A stretch of 64,000 bases of DNA, taken from assembly GCA_038120295.1 (NCBI GenBank), contig JAYOLL010000010.1:1-64000 (forward strand). The letters are read 5' to 3'. Under the pieces are notes generated by a model that was given only the letters and a program-made list of their open reading frames with translations, ran no database searches and was not told where the DNA came from. This stretch comes from JAYOEY01 sp038120295. Lineage in GTDB: Bacteria > Pseudomonadota > Alphaproteobacteria > MPNO01 > UBA2964. A program made the position numbers and the translations under genes. This document shows, one piece after another, positions 8,877 to 16,543 of the stretch; positions within the stretch are counted from its first letter, which is position 1; every line of letters starts with the position of its first letter.

Positions 8877-9941
8877 ATGCCTTTCCGCCTGAGCGAAAAC
8901 CGTCGCCGTGAGCCGGCCGAGCCGATGAAGCCGCTGGTCGATCCCGCGGACTGGACTCCCGCGGACCTCGCCGCGAACGATGACTGGATCTACGAGCTGT
9001 CAGGCGCCGAGATCTCCGATCTGACGGATGCGGTGAAGCGCAATGCCGCCCGCGGAATCGATATCAAGGACGTGACGCGGGAAGAGTTCGAGCTTCCGGT
9101 ACTGGGGAAAGGGCTCGCGGCCCTGCGCGAAGAGCTGTTGAACGGGCGCGGCTTTTTCCTGCTGCGCGGCGTGCCGGTGGCGGAGTACTCCCGGGCTGAA
9201 TCCGCGCTCGCCTTCTGGGGAATCGGGCTACATTTCGGTGAGGCGCTGTCGCAGAACGCCGAGGGTCACCTGCTGGGCCATGTGAAGGATATCGGCGGCG
9301 ATTACGCGGACCGGAACACGCGAGGCTATATGAGCAGCGCGGCGATGGGGTTCCATTCCGACCGGTCGGACTATGTCGCGCTGATGTGCCTGCAGCCGGC
9401 CAGGACCGGCGGGGAGAGCCGCATCGCCAGCACGGTGACGCTCTATAACACGCTGCTGGAGCGGCACCCGGAACATGTCGCGGAGCTGGTGAATGATTTC
9501 ATCTGGACCATGCATGGCGAGGTCTCGCCCGGCCAGGCGCCGTGGTACGAATATCCCGTGTTCGCATTCGAGCAGGGCTGGTTCGCCGGGCGCGGCGTCT
9601 CCACCCATATCTACAAGGCGCTCGGACTCGATGGCGCGCCGGCGGACTACACGCCGAAGCAGCATGCGGCGCTGGACGCGTTCAAACAGGCCGTGCAGGA
9701 GCTCGCCTTCGACATGGAGTTCCGCCAGGGCGATATCCAGTTCCTGCATAACCATGTGACGCTGCATTCGCGCCGGGGCTTCGAGGACTGGCCCGAGCCG
9801 GAACGGAAGCGGCATTTGCTCAGGCTATGGGTCTATGATGCGGACGGCCGGACCATCCCGCCGTTCTATCGGGAAAATCTCAAGAGCGTCACGGTCGAGG
9901 GCGTCACGCCATCGACGCCTCTGGACGTGGAGACGGTGTAG
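8877..9941 (+). CDS. TauD/TfdA family Fe(II)/2-oxoglutarate-dependent dioxygenase
   Basis: A 354-residue dioxygenase. The facial triad is visible as H160-S-D162 in MGFHSDRSD and a distal His near residue 297 in FLHNHVTLHSRRGF, with basic residues following for 2-oxoglutarate. GRGFFLLRGVPV (about 90-101) is the standard early strand of the TauD/gamma-butyrobetaine-hydroxylase-like group. Such enzymes hydroxylate small carboxylates, sulfonates or betaines. It stands alone, 53 bp after the EamA exporter in the same direction, and ATG 8877 has an AGGGAG ribosome site 7 nt upstream. The substrate cannot be read from context. Confidence 0.85.
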   Translation: MPFRLSENRRREPAEPMKPLVDPADWTPADLAANDDWIYELSGAEISDLTDAVKRNAARGIDIKDVTREEFELPVLGKGLAALREELLNGRGFFLLRGVPVAEYSRAESALAFWGIGLHFGEALSQNAEGHLLGHVKDIGGDYADRNTRGYMSSAAMGFHSDRSDYVALMCLQPARTGGESRIASTVTLYNTLLERHPEHVAELVNDFIWTMHGEVSPGQAPWYEYPVFAFEQGWFAGRGVSTHIYKALGLDGAPADYTPKQHAALDAFKQAVQELAFDMEFRQGDIQFLHNHVTLHSRRGFEDWPEPERKRHLLRLWVYDADGRTIPPFYRENLKSVTVEGVTPSTPLDVETV

Positions 9942-10016
9942 ACCTTCTTCCCGGCTGCCGCCCGCCTGTGGGGGTGGGGGAGAGCAGACCGCGCAGGTTC
10001 GTTTCGCAGGAAATTT

Positions 10017-10172
10017 TCAGGAGTTTTCCGAACCCTCGTCCGGCGCCTCGGTTTCGTCGTCCTTGCGCTGGTCCGAGCGTTCCTGTTTGGCCTGCTGCCG
10101 CTTTGCCTTTTTGTCCGCCCGCGTCTTCTCGCGTTCCCGGCGTTCGAAGCCGTAATTCGGTCTTCTGGCCAT
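10017..10172 (-). CDS. Small basic protein (51 aa) near a cold-shock gene
   Basis: A 51-residue, highly charged protein starting MARRPNYGFERREREKTR, with a Lys/Arg-rich middle and an acidic C-terminus. AAAAGGAG precedes the ATG. Short basic proteins beginning M-x-R-x-P-N-Y-G-F-E-R are, from memory, widespread conserved hypotheticals in alphaproteobacteria. It follows the cspA-like gene on the same strand, but a strong terminator (10205-10229) separates them. Function unknown; RNA or ribosome association is only a guess from charge. Confidence 0.65.
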   Translation of the reverse strand: MARRPNYGFERREREKTRADKKAKRQQAKQERSDQRKDDETEAPDEGSENS

Positions 10173-10204
10173 TCCGGTCTCCTTTTCTTATGGGCTGAAA
10201 ACAA

Positions 10205-10229
10205 AAAGGCCCGCACAAGGCGGGCCTTT
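10205..10229 (-). terminator. Intrinsic terminator of the cold-shock gene
   Basis: A perfect 10-bp stem (10205-10214 with 10220-10229) around a 5-nt loop is followed on the minus strand by a T-rich run (TTTTTGTTTTC). It lies 18 bp after the stop of the csp gene at 10247. Confidence 0.85.
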
Positions 10230-10246
10230 CGTTCCGATGGCAGAGA

Positions 10247-10456
10247 TTAATCTACGACGGAGAGATTCTCGGCAGACTGCTTGCCGTTGCGGCCTTCCTG
10301 CAGCTCGAAGCTGACTTTCTGGCCTTCGTTCAGACCGGAAAGGCCGGCGCGCTCAACTGCGCTGATATGAACGAACGCGTCCTTGGAGCCGTCATCGGGC
10401 TCGATAAAGCCATAACCTTTGGTGGGGTTGAACCATTTTACTGTACCTGTCGGCAT
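10247..10456 (-). CDS. CspA-family cold-shock protein
   Basis: A 69-residue single cold-shock-domain protein. RNP1 (KGYGFI, about residues 13-18) and RNP2 (DAFVHIS, about 26-32) are both intact, as needed for single-stranded RNA binding and melting of mRNA structure. The start is ATG 10456 behind GAAAGGAAT; longer in-frame extensions are not conserved in the family. The 290-bp gap upstream could hold the long 5' leader usual for csp genes; on the minus strand TTGCCA, 16 bp, TATGTT near 10590-10620 could be its promoter. A second copy lies at 14348-14557. Confidence 0.93.
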   Translation of the reverse strand: MPTGTVKWFNPTKGYGFIEPDDGSKDAFVHISAVERAGLSGLNEGQKVSFELQEGRNGKQSAENLSVVD

Positions 10457-10675
10457 GAATATTCCTTTCGCGACATGGGTGTCGGACGACCGCCCCGTGC
10501 GGCGTCCTGTATTACGTTCGGAATGTCGGAGAAGAAATCCGTCTCGCAGGAGCGAGTGATCGAGAAAGCAACGTCGACGTCGAAACGTAGGGGGAACATA
10601 TGATTCTGTGGGAAATTGGCAAGTGATTTCTTCGGGTTGGGTTAAATGAGGTGTCGGGCGCCTGTATCTTCCCGT

Positions 10676-10738
10676 TATGCCCGGACCTGATCCGGCATCT
10701 TGTTCCAACCGGCCGGAGAGGCCCGGAATATGGGCATA
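10676..10738. repeat. Palindromic intergenic repeat, family B, degenerate copy
   Basis: TATGCCCGGACCTGATCCGG begins the element and a reversed GGCCCGGAATATGGGCATA ends it. It is related to the family-B palindromes built on the [ACT]GCCCGGGAC-like core found elsewhere in the window, and lies directly after the MFS gene stop. Confidence 0.6.
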
Positions 10739-10748
10739 ACGACGGTTT

Positions 10749-11957
10749 TCAGGCGGCCCGCGCCGCCACAATCGCCGACACCACCGATGCTGCCGCGCCG
10801 ACCAGCATCACGGCGACCACCGGCAGGCCCGTGCCGTCGGCCACCTGGCCGGCCGCCTGCTGTCCGGCGCCTGCGAAGAAGAGCTGGCAGAAATTGACCG
10901 CACCGGACGCGCTGCCGGCATAGGCCGGATCGACCTGCATCGTGCCGGCCTGTGCGTAGGGCAAGGCGAGTCCCTGTCCGAGTCCCATGAACCCCATCGG
11001 GATCATCAGCCATTCCATCGAAAGCCCGTATGTCCAGATGCCGGCGCCCATGACGATGACCGTGCAGAGGGCGATGGAAGAGCCCGTCAGCGTCATACGG
11101 TCGATCGGCGCCCGGTTGCCGATCCGCCCCGAGATAAAATTTCCCAGCATGAAGCCGCCGGGCAGGATCAGGAACCAGAGCGCGTACTCCTCCGGCGAGA
11201 CGCCCAGCACCCCCATGGCGAGAAAGGGCGATGCGCCGGCGCAGGCGAAGAACGCGCCGGATTCCAGCCCCGGGATCAGCGCATAGGCGGTGAAACGCCG
11301 GATGCGCAGCAGCCGGGAATAGGTGCCGAACGTCTCCGACACGATGCGCAACAGCCCGCCGCCCGACCGCGCGGGATGGTGGGTTTCCGGCAGGACGAGA
11401 ATGGCCAGCAGCAGCAGGGCGAGCCCCAGCATGGTCGAAACCACGAACAGGAAGCGCCAGCCGAGTACAGGCAGCGCGATTGCGGCCAGCGGCGGTGCGA
11501 TCAGCGGCCCCATCACATAGGCCGCCGTCAGGTAGGCGATCATCTTCGCCACCTGGTCCATCCCGTACACGTCCCGGAGAATCGCGCGCGCCAGCACCAC
11601 GCCGCACCCCGCGCCGACGCCCTGCAGGGTACGCCCGGCCAGCAGGGTCCAGATATCGGGCGCGATATAGGATAGCTCCGACCCGATGAGATAGAGCGCA
11701 AGTCCGCCGAGCAGCACGGGTTTCCTGCCCCACTGGTCCGACAGCCCGCCATAGACCACGGTCGAAAACGCCATCGCCACCATCACGATGGCGAGCGTCG
11801 CCTGCGCCAGCCCCTGACTGACCGAAAGGTCGGTCTGCATCGCGTGCAGCGCCGGAATCATCATGTGCACCGCCATCGGCGCGATGAAGGTGATCGCGAC
11901 CAGCAGGGGGAACATGAAGCGCGGCGGCGGGGCCGTTTCGGAAAAGGCGGTAGCCAT
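10749..11957 (-). CDS. MFS drug-resistance transporter, Bcr/CflA-like
   Basis: A 402-residue, 12-helix major facilitator. Motif A between helices 2 and 3 is present as YGGLSDQWGRKPVLLGG, and RTLQGVGAGCGVVLARAILRD matches helix 4 of the Bcr/CflA drug-efflux branch; VMGPLIAPPLA is the family's helix-5 motif. It would export hydrophobic drugs or metabolites across the inner membrane with protons. The start at 11957 (MATAFSETAPPPRF) is chosen over longer frames, which lack family similarity. It is divergent from the CoA-transferase at 12079. Confidence 0.88.
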   Translation of the reverse strand: MATAFSETAPPPRFMFPLLVAITFIAPMAVHMMIPALHAMQTDLSVSQGLAQATLAIVMVAMAFSTVVYGGLSDQWGRKPVLLGGLALYLIGSELSYIAPDIWTLLAGRTLQGVGAGCGVVLARAILRDVYGMDQVAKMIAYLTAAYVMGPLIAPPLAAIALPVLGWRFLFVVSTMLGLALLLLAILVLPETHHPARSGGGLLRIVSETFGTYSRLLRIRRFTAYALIPGLESGAFFACAGASPFLAMGVLGVSPEEYALWFLILPGGFMLGNFISGRIGNRAPIDRMTLTGSSIALCTVIVMGAGIWTYGLSMEWLMIPMGFMGLGQGLALPYAQAGTMQVDPAYAGSASGAVNFCQLFFAGAGQQAAGQVADGTGLPVVAVMLVGAAASVVSAIVAARAA

Positions 11958-12078
11958 GGCGCGATGTAGCACGGGCCGGGGCCGTACGACAGGGTCGGGA
12001 ACTGTTCTCCCGCAGTTTTCGCCTTCCTTCGGGCGGTGTATGCTCGCGCGCTGCTGAACCCGACAGAAAGGCTGCGTC

Positions 12079-13260
12079 ATGGCGACCGAAAATTTGCCGC
12101 TTTCGCGATTCAAGGTGCTGGATCTTACCCGCGTCCGGTCCGGGCCCACCTGTGCCAAGGTGTTCGCCGACTGGGGCGCCGATGTGATCAAGATCGAGAT
12201 GCCTGGCTCCGCCGATGACGGCTATAGCGGCGAGCGCGATGCACCCGATTTCCAGAATTTGCACCGCAACAAGCGCTCCATCACGCTCAACCTGAAAGCG
12301 CCGGAGGGGAAGGAGATTTTCTTCGCCCTGCTGAAGGACGCCGATGTGGTGGTCGAGAACTATCGGCCCGACGTCAAGAACCGGCTGGGCATCGATTACG
12401 AGTCGCTGAGGGCGGTCAATCCGCGCATTGTGCTGGGCTCGATCTCGGGTTTCGGGCAGGACGGGCCCTATGTCGCCCGCCCCGGCGTCGACCAGATCGC
12501 ACAGGGGATGGGCGGGTTCATGTCGGTCACCGGCCTGCCCGGCCAGGGGCCGGTGCGCGCCGGGACAGCGATCGCCGATCTGACGACGGGCATGAATACG
12601 GCGATGGCAATCCTGATCGCCCTGCTGGAGCGCGAAGTCTCCGGCGAAGGACAGTGGGTCCATTCGTCGCTGCTGGAATCGCAGATCGCGCTGATGGATT
12701 TCCAGGCCGCCGGCTATCTGGTCACCGGCAACGTGCCGCCCCAGGCCGGCAACAACCATCCCAAATCGATTCCCACTGGCGTGTTCCCGACGAAGAACGG
12801 CCATATCAACGTCTCCGCCGGCGGGCAGCCGATGTGGGAGCGGCTGTGCCGCGGGCTCGGCGCGGAGGTTCTGATCGAAAAGCCGGAATACCTCACCGTC
12901 GAGGACCGGCGCGTCAATCGCGATGCCCTCAACGAAGAGCTGTCGAGCTACACCGCGACGAAAACGACCGGCGAATGGGTCGATATCCTAAACGAGGCCG
13001 GCGTGCCCTGCGGACCGATCTACAGGCTGGACGAGACGTTCGCCGACCCGCAGGTCGAGCATCTCGGCATCGCCTGGCCGGTCAGTCACCCGCGCATCGG
13101 CGATATCCGCCTGGTCGGGCAGCCTTTCCAGATGAGCCGGGCGAAGGGCGAAATCCGCACGCCGACGCCCGATACGGGCGAACATACCGACGACGTGCTG
13201 GCGGAACTGGGCTATGACGCTGACAGGATTGCAGCGCTCAGGGAAGCGGGGGCGATTTAG
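12079..13260 (+). CDS. CaiB/BaiF family (class III) CoA-transferase
   Basis: A 393-residue class III acyl-CoA transferase. The N-terminal FKVLDLTRVRSGPTCAKVFADWGADVIKIE is the family signature; the conserved Asp used as nucleophile is expected in the AIADLTTGMN region (about residue 169), and SLLESQIALMDFQ follows. These enzymes move CoA between carboxylic acids by a ternary-complex mechanism. A GAAAGG site precedes ATG 12079. The next gene in the same direction is a crotonase-fold protein, suggesting that the pair activates and then transforms an organic acid. The 152-bp gap holds a repeat, so co-transcription is uncertain. Confidence 0.88.
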   Translation: MATENLPLSRFKVLDLTRVRSGPTCAKVFADWGADVIKIEMPGSADDGYSGERDAPDFQNLHRNKRSITLNLKAPEGKEIFFALLKDADVVVENYRPDVKNRLGIDYESLRAVNPRIVLGSISGFGQDGPYVARPGVDQIAQGMGGFMSVTGLPGQGPVRAGTAIADLTTGMNTAMAILIALLEREVSGEGQWVHSSLLESQIALMDFQAAGYLVTGNVPPQAGNNHPKSIPTGVFPTKNGHINVSAGGQPMWERLCRGLGAEVLIEKPEYLTVEDRRVNRDALNEELSSYTATKTTGEWVDILNEAGVPCGPIYRLDETFADPQVEHLGIAWPVSHPRIGDIRLVGQPFQMSRAKGEIRTPTPDTGEHTDDVLAELGYDADRIAALREAGAI

Positions 13261-13270
13261 GGCAGGCGCA

Positions 13271-13380
13271 TGCTTCGAGACGCTCCCTGCGGTCGCTCCT
13301 CAGCATGAGGATAATATTTTGAAGTCCTCATCCTGAGGAGGCGCGCCCGAGAATTTGGGCGGGCCGTCTCGAAGGATGCG
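13271..13380. repeat. Palindromic intergenic repeat, family A (copy 1)
   Basis: Nested inverted repeats: the outer arms are CTTCGAGACGC and its complement GTCTCGAAG, and the inner arms CTCCTCAGCATGAGG and CCTCATCCTGAGGAG. Three further copies lie at 23217, 28335 and 41088. It fills the gap between the CoA-transferase and crotonase genes. Confidence 0.85.
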
Positions 13381-13412
13381 GTCGCCACAGTGAACACAGG
13401 AAACAAAAAAAC

Positions 13413-14207
13413 ATGAAACTCGATACCGAAAACATGAAGGCCGAAAAATCCGACGGCATAGGCTGGATGATTTTCAACAACCCGGAGCGCCGCAACGCGC
13501 TGTCGGTCGCCATGCGGCACGCCATCCTGCAGATCCTCGAGGATTTCGCCGCCGACGACTCGGTTCGCTCGGTGGTCATGACAGGCGCGGGCGACAAGGC
13601 GTTCGTGTCAGGAGCGGACATCTCGGAATTCGAGAAGCTGCGCTCCTCGCCCGAACAGATCGCCGCCTATCACGAGCTGTCGGCCAGAATGGAAACGGCG
13701 ATGACCAGCCTCGACAAACCGTTGATCGCGATGATCCGGGGGTTCTGCCTTGGCGGCGGGCTGGGTACCGCGCTTAACGCCGATATGCGTTTCGCTGCCG
13801 AAGGCTCGCAGTTCGGCGTGCCGGCGGCCAGGCTGTCGATCGGCTATCCGTTCGAGGGCATCAGGAAGCTCAACGACCTCGTCGGGCCGGCCTATGCGCG
13901 GGAAATTCTCTATACCGCGCGGCGTTTTTCCGCCGAGGAAGCGCTCCGCATCGGGCTGATCAACCGGGTTGTGCCGGCTGACGAGTTGAAAAAGGCGGTG
14001 ACCGAGATCGGCATGATGATTGCCGAGAATGCGCCGCTGTCGATCTATAACGCCAAGATCAATATCGACAATATCCTGATGGATGCCGAGGACCGCGATA
14101 TGGATGCCTGCCGCGCCGCAACCGATGCCTGCATGGCCAGCGAGGACTATATCGAGGGGCGTCGCGCCTTCATGGAGAAGCGCAAGCCGGTTTTCAAGGG
14201 AAAGTAA
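13413..14207 (+). CDS. Crotonase-superfamily protein lacking both hydratase glutamates
   Basis: A 264-residue enoyl-CoA hydratase/isomerase-family protein. The CoA-binding and oxyanion-hole features are present: FVSGADISEF (about 64-73) and GFCLGGGLGTALNAD (110-124). At the positions of the two catalytic glutamates of crotonase (Glu144 and Glu164 of the rat enzyme) it has Gly118 and Ala138, and the usual PGxGGTQRL loop is replaced by YPFEGIRKL. Classical syn-hydration is therefore unlikely. Isomerase, hydrolase, decarboxylase or dehalogenase-type reactions of the superfamily remain possible. It follows a class III CoA-transferase, which may supply its acyl-CoA. Start ATG 13413; MKAEKSDG a few codons later is an alternative. 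Confidence 0.85.
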   Translation: MKLDTENMKAEKSDGIGWMIFNNPERRNALSVAMRHAILQILEDFAADDSVRSVVMTGAGDKAFVSGADISEFEKLRSSPEQIAAYHELSARMETAMTSLDKPLIAMIRGFCLGGGLGTALNADMRFAAEGSQFGVPAARLSIGYPFEGIRKLNDLVGPAYAREILYTARRFSAEEALRIGLINRVVPADELKKAVTEIGMMIAENAPLSIYNAKINIDNILMDAEDRDMDACRAATDACMASEDYIEGRRAFMEKRKPVFKGK

Positions 14208-14347
14208 CAGGCGAGATCGTCTTAATAATTTCACTTGTACGTCGTACCGGCCCGGGTTAGGACGGCGACAGGCGCCGTGCGCGCCTGCGGGGATTGCGCC
14301 CCGCAACATGCTGCAGAAAACACGTTAAACACAAGGAACAGACAGAC

Positions 14348-14557
14348 ATGCCTGTCGGAACAGTCAAATGGTTTAACCCGACCAAGGGATTCGGCTTCAT
14401 CGTGCCCGACGCGGGTGGAGAGGACGCGTTCGTCCATATTTCCGCCGTCGAGCAGGCGGGAATGTCGACCCTGAATGAAGGTCAGAAGCTCGAGTACGAT
14501 CTCATCGAAGGTCGCAATGGCCGTATGGCCGCGGGCAATATCAGGGCCGCAGACTAA
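14348..14557 (+). CDS. CspA-family cold-shock protein (second copy)
   Basis: A 69-residue cold-shock-domain protein with intact RNP1 (KGFGFI) and RNP2 (DAFVHIS) RNA-binding motifs, about three-quarters identical by eye to the copy at 10247-10456. The start at 14348 is preceded by AAGGAACAG. It is monocistronic: the crotonase ends 140 bp before it and the next gene is convergent. An AT-rich patch around 14220-14240 could hold the promoter. Two csp genes 4 kb apart suggest a local duplication followed by inversion or independent recruitment. Confidence 0.93.
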   Translation: MPVGTVKWFNPTKGFGFIVPDAGGEDAFVHISAVEQAGMSTLNEGQKLEYDLIEGRNGRMAAGNIRAAD

Positions 14558-14628
14558 AACGCCGACGCCTGGGACGCCGAAGAGGGCTCTCGCCGAAGGC
14601 GACCGTCGCCGTCCGCGTTAAAATTCCC

Positions 14629-15600
14629 TCAGCTATCGAGAACCGAGCTGTGGAACAGGTCGGCTGCGGTCAGCACGCGGTCGGTCAGCCCCTGATCGTG
14701 GGAATAGCCCGCGAACCGCTCGATATTGGCGGCATTGGCGGCGACGCCCGTCGGCCATAGATCGCCCGTCAGCGCCGCTTCCTGCTCTTCGCGCGCGAGC
14801 CGCGCCCAGGGCTGACGCGACCAGCCGGGATCGTCCATGTACTGCGCCGACAGTGCGTTCGCCTGTTCGTAGAGATCGAGCAGAATACGCGGCAGGTCCG
14901 GGTTGCGCCCGACCGCATCGTTGGCGATCGCGATCACATGCATGATCGGGAAGAAGCCGTTGCGGCCGTAAAACTCGGCGCAGGCGGCGCGCGGATCGCG
15001 GAACAGGCGGCGCACCCCGCCGTCGCCCAGCGTTCCCGGTACGCGCGACAGGAACAGCGCATCGAGCGCGCCTTCGGCCAGCATAACGCCCAGATCGGCA
15101 TCCGCCGCCACGCTTTCGATGGTCCAGCCCTCGGGCGGCTCGAACGCGACCGTCTCGTTGGCGCGCGCGACCCAGTGCACGCCGCGCAGATCGACGCCGT
15201 ACTCATGCGAAAGATCGCCCTTGGCCAGCACTGCCAGGGTTGTCTGGAACGATTGCAGCCCGATCTTTTTCCCCGCCAGCTGGGACGGGTGTTCGATGTC
15301 GGACTCGGTCCGGACATACATCTGCGTCTGGCTGAACAGCCGTCGCGGAAATGCCGGGATGGCGGTGAAGTCCATGCCGCGCGCCGTCGCCATCAGGTAG
15401 GACGAAAACGACACCTCCGCGGCGTCGAACTCGTTTCCGCCCAACATGCGCTTGTGGCGGTGCGCGCCATCGCGCTCGGGGTTGGTCTCGCCCGCCTGCA
15501 GGACGGTGAGGTCGATCCCCGCCGGCATGTTCAGCGTGCCGTCGAAGAAGGGAAAATGCCGGTCGTACCGGTCGAGCGCGAGCGTGTATGTATCAGTCAT
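14629..15600 (-). CDS. 4,5-dihydroxyphthalate-decarboxylase-family / binding-protein-fold protein (copy 2)
   Basis: A 323-residue relative of the copy at 4799-5767, sharing the order of motifs: LALDRYDRHFPFFDGT at the N-terminus, FDAAEVSFSSYLMA, IPAFPRRLFSQTQMYV, FFPIMHVIAI with its His, and GYSHDQG near the C-terminus. No signal peptide is present, so it is expected in the cytoplasm. The family includes Pht5, which decarboxylates 4,5-dihydroxyphthalate, but many members are unassigned and the fold is that of solute-binding proteins. It stands alone between csp and a PEP-CTERM gene, without oxygenase or transporter neighbours. Confidence 0.72.
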   Translation of the reverse strand: MTDTYTLALDRYDRHFPFFDGTLNMPAGIDLTVLQAGETNPERDGAHRHKRMLGGNEFDAAEVSFSSYLMATARGMDFTAIPAFPRRLFSQTQMYVRTESDIEHPSQLAGKKIGLQSFQTTLAVLAKGDLSHEYGVDLRGVHWVARANETVAFEPPEGWTIESVAADADLGVMLAEGALDALFLSRVPGTLGDGGVRRLFRDPRAACAEFYGRNGFFPIMHVIAIANDAVGRNPDLPRILLDLYEQANALSAQYMDDPGWSRQPWARLAREEQEAALTGDLWPTGVAANAANIERFAGYSHDQGLTDRVLTAADLFHSSVLDS

Positions 15601-15695
15601 GCCCGGAAAATCTCATGGAGGCGCGCCGCGGGCAAGGGGTGCCAGCAAAAACGGCGACCCAGAGGCCGCCGTCTGTAATCGGAGCAGGCGGTCGC

Positions 15696-16373
15696 TCAGG
15701 CAGCCCGCCGCCGCGCCCAGCCGAGCCCGATCAGCCCTGCCCCGAACAGCAACGCTGCGCCCGGTTCCGGCACGGCATCGCCCTGGGTGATGTTGGTGAT
15801 GCCGGTATTGAGGAACTCGCCGCCGGTGGTGGTCCAGCGGACCGCGCCGATATCGACATCGGCGATCACGCCGAAGAAGCCGATTTGGGTATGGTCGTGG
15901 GTCAGGACGAACGTGTCGATCAGCGCGTTCGTGGTGTCGAAGATCTCGATGACCGCCTCCGGCGTCGCCGGCTGGTTCGAGCCGTTGACATTGTTCAGAT
16001 AGGTATCGAACCCGACCGCGCGCGTCGTGGTCGAGAAATCGAGCTTGTAATCGTCGTTCCGGTTGTCGGTCAGCACGTGGGACGTGTTGCCCGGGCCGAA
16101 GAACGGGTTGTTCTCGACCACCAGCAGCGCCTGGGTCACCACCGTGCCGGTCAGCCGGGTGAAGGTGATGCCGTTGCTGACGAACCCGTCGCCGAGATTG
16201 TCGGTGCTGCCATTGGCGAAGCCGAGGAAATCCTCAACGACAGTGCTGTCTGTCGCGGCCTCGAACGTCGTCCTGTCAGCGAAATAGATCGGCGCCGCAA
16301 CTGCCGGCCGGCCATACAGCGCCACCGCCGCGAGAACCATGGCGACCATTCCGAACGATCTTGCGAAGCTCAT
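15696..16373 (-). CDS. PEP-CTERM sorting-signal protein (1)
   Basis: A 225-residue exported protein with an N-terminal signal peptide ending near AVA and a C-terminal PEP-CTERM tripartite signal: VPEPGAALLFGAGLIGLGWARRRAA, that is a PEP motif, a hydrophobic helix and an Arg cluster. Exosortase would cleave it and release or attach the protein at the cell surface or in the exopolysaccharide matrix. The middle (about residues 30-195) looks beta-rich with no enzyme motif. ATG 16373 is chosen because it gives the signal peptide and lies about 25 nt below the predicted sigma-54 transcription start, with GGGGA upstream. No exosortase gene is in the window. Confidence 0.88.
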   Translation of the reverse strand: MSFARSFGMVAMVLAAVALYGRPAVAAPIYFADRTTFEAATDSTVVEDFLGFANGSTDNLGDGFVSNGITFTRLTGTVVTQALLVVENNPFFGPGNTSHVLTDNRNDDYKLDFSTTTRAVGFDTYLNNVNGSNQPATPEAVIEIFDTTNALIDTFVLTHDHTQIGFFGVIADVDIGAVRWTTTGGEFLNTGITNITQGDAVPEPGAALLFGAGLIGLGWARRRAA

Positions 16374-16409
16374 ACTCTGTATTTCCCCGGTTAACTCCGC
16401 GTTAACCAG

Positions 16410-16424
16410 GCAATAGTCGTGCCA
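16410..16424 (-). promoter_or_regulatory. Sigma-54 (-24/-12) promoter of PEP-CTERM gene 1
   Basis: On the minus strand TGGCACGACTATTGC matches the RpoN consensus TGGCACG-N4-TTGC at every defined position, with the required 10 bp between GG and GC. Transcription would start near 16398, about 25 nt before the start codon. Confidence 0.85.
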
Positions 16425-16442
16425 CGCAGATATATTATTTAA

Positions 16443-16455
16443 TTTCAATACGTTA
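16443..16455 (-). promoter_or_regulatory. IHF-like site between activator site and promoter
   Basis: TTTCAATACGTTA matches the IHF consensus WATCAANNNNTTR with one mismatch. It lies 18 bp upstream of the -24 box, exactly as the corresponding site at 25804-25816. IHF bending is usual at sigma-54 promoters. Confidence 0.5.
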
Positions 16456-16482
16456 GAAGGGGGGGCTGAGGGGCGGACCTGA

Positions 16483-16501
16483 CTGTAAAATCTGCCGACA
16501 G
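16483..16501 (-). promoter_or_regulatory. Putative upstream activator site (19-bp element)
   Basis: CTGTAAAATCTGCCGACAG (plus strand) has CTGT and ACAG as inverted ends and is 17/19 identical to the element at 25847-25865. Both lie about 60 bp upstream of a sigma-54 promoter of a PEP-CTERM gene. This is the expected place for an enhancer-binding protein, plausibly a PrsR-type regulator. Confidence 0.65.
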
Positions 16502-16543
16502 TCACAGCGCGACCTGTCGCGAAATGTTACAGCTCCCGGCCGC

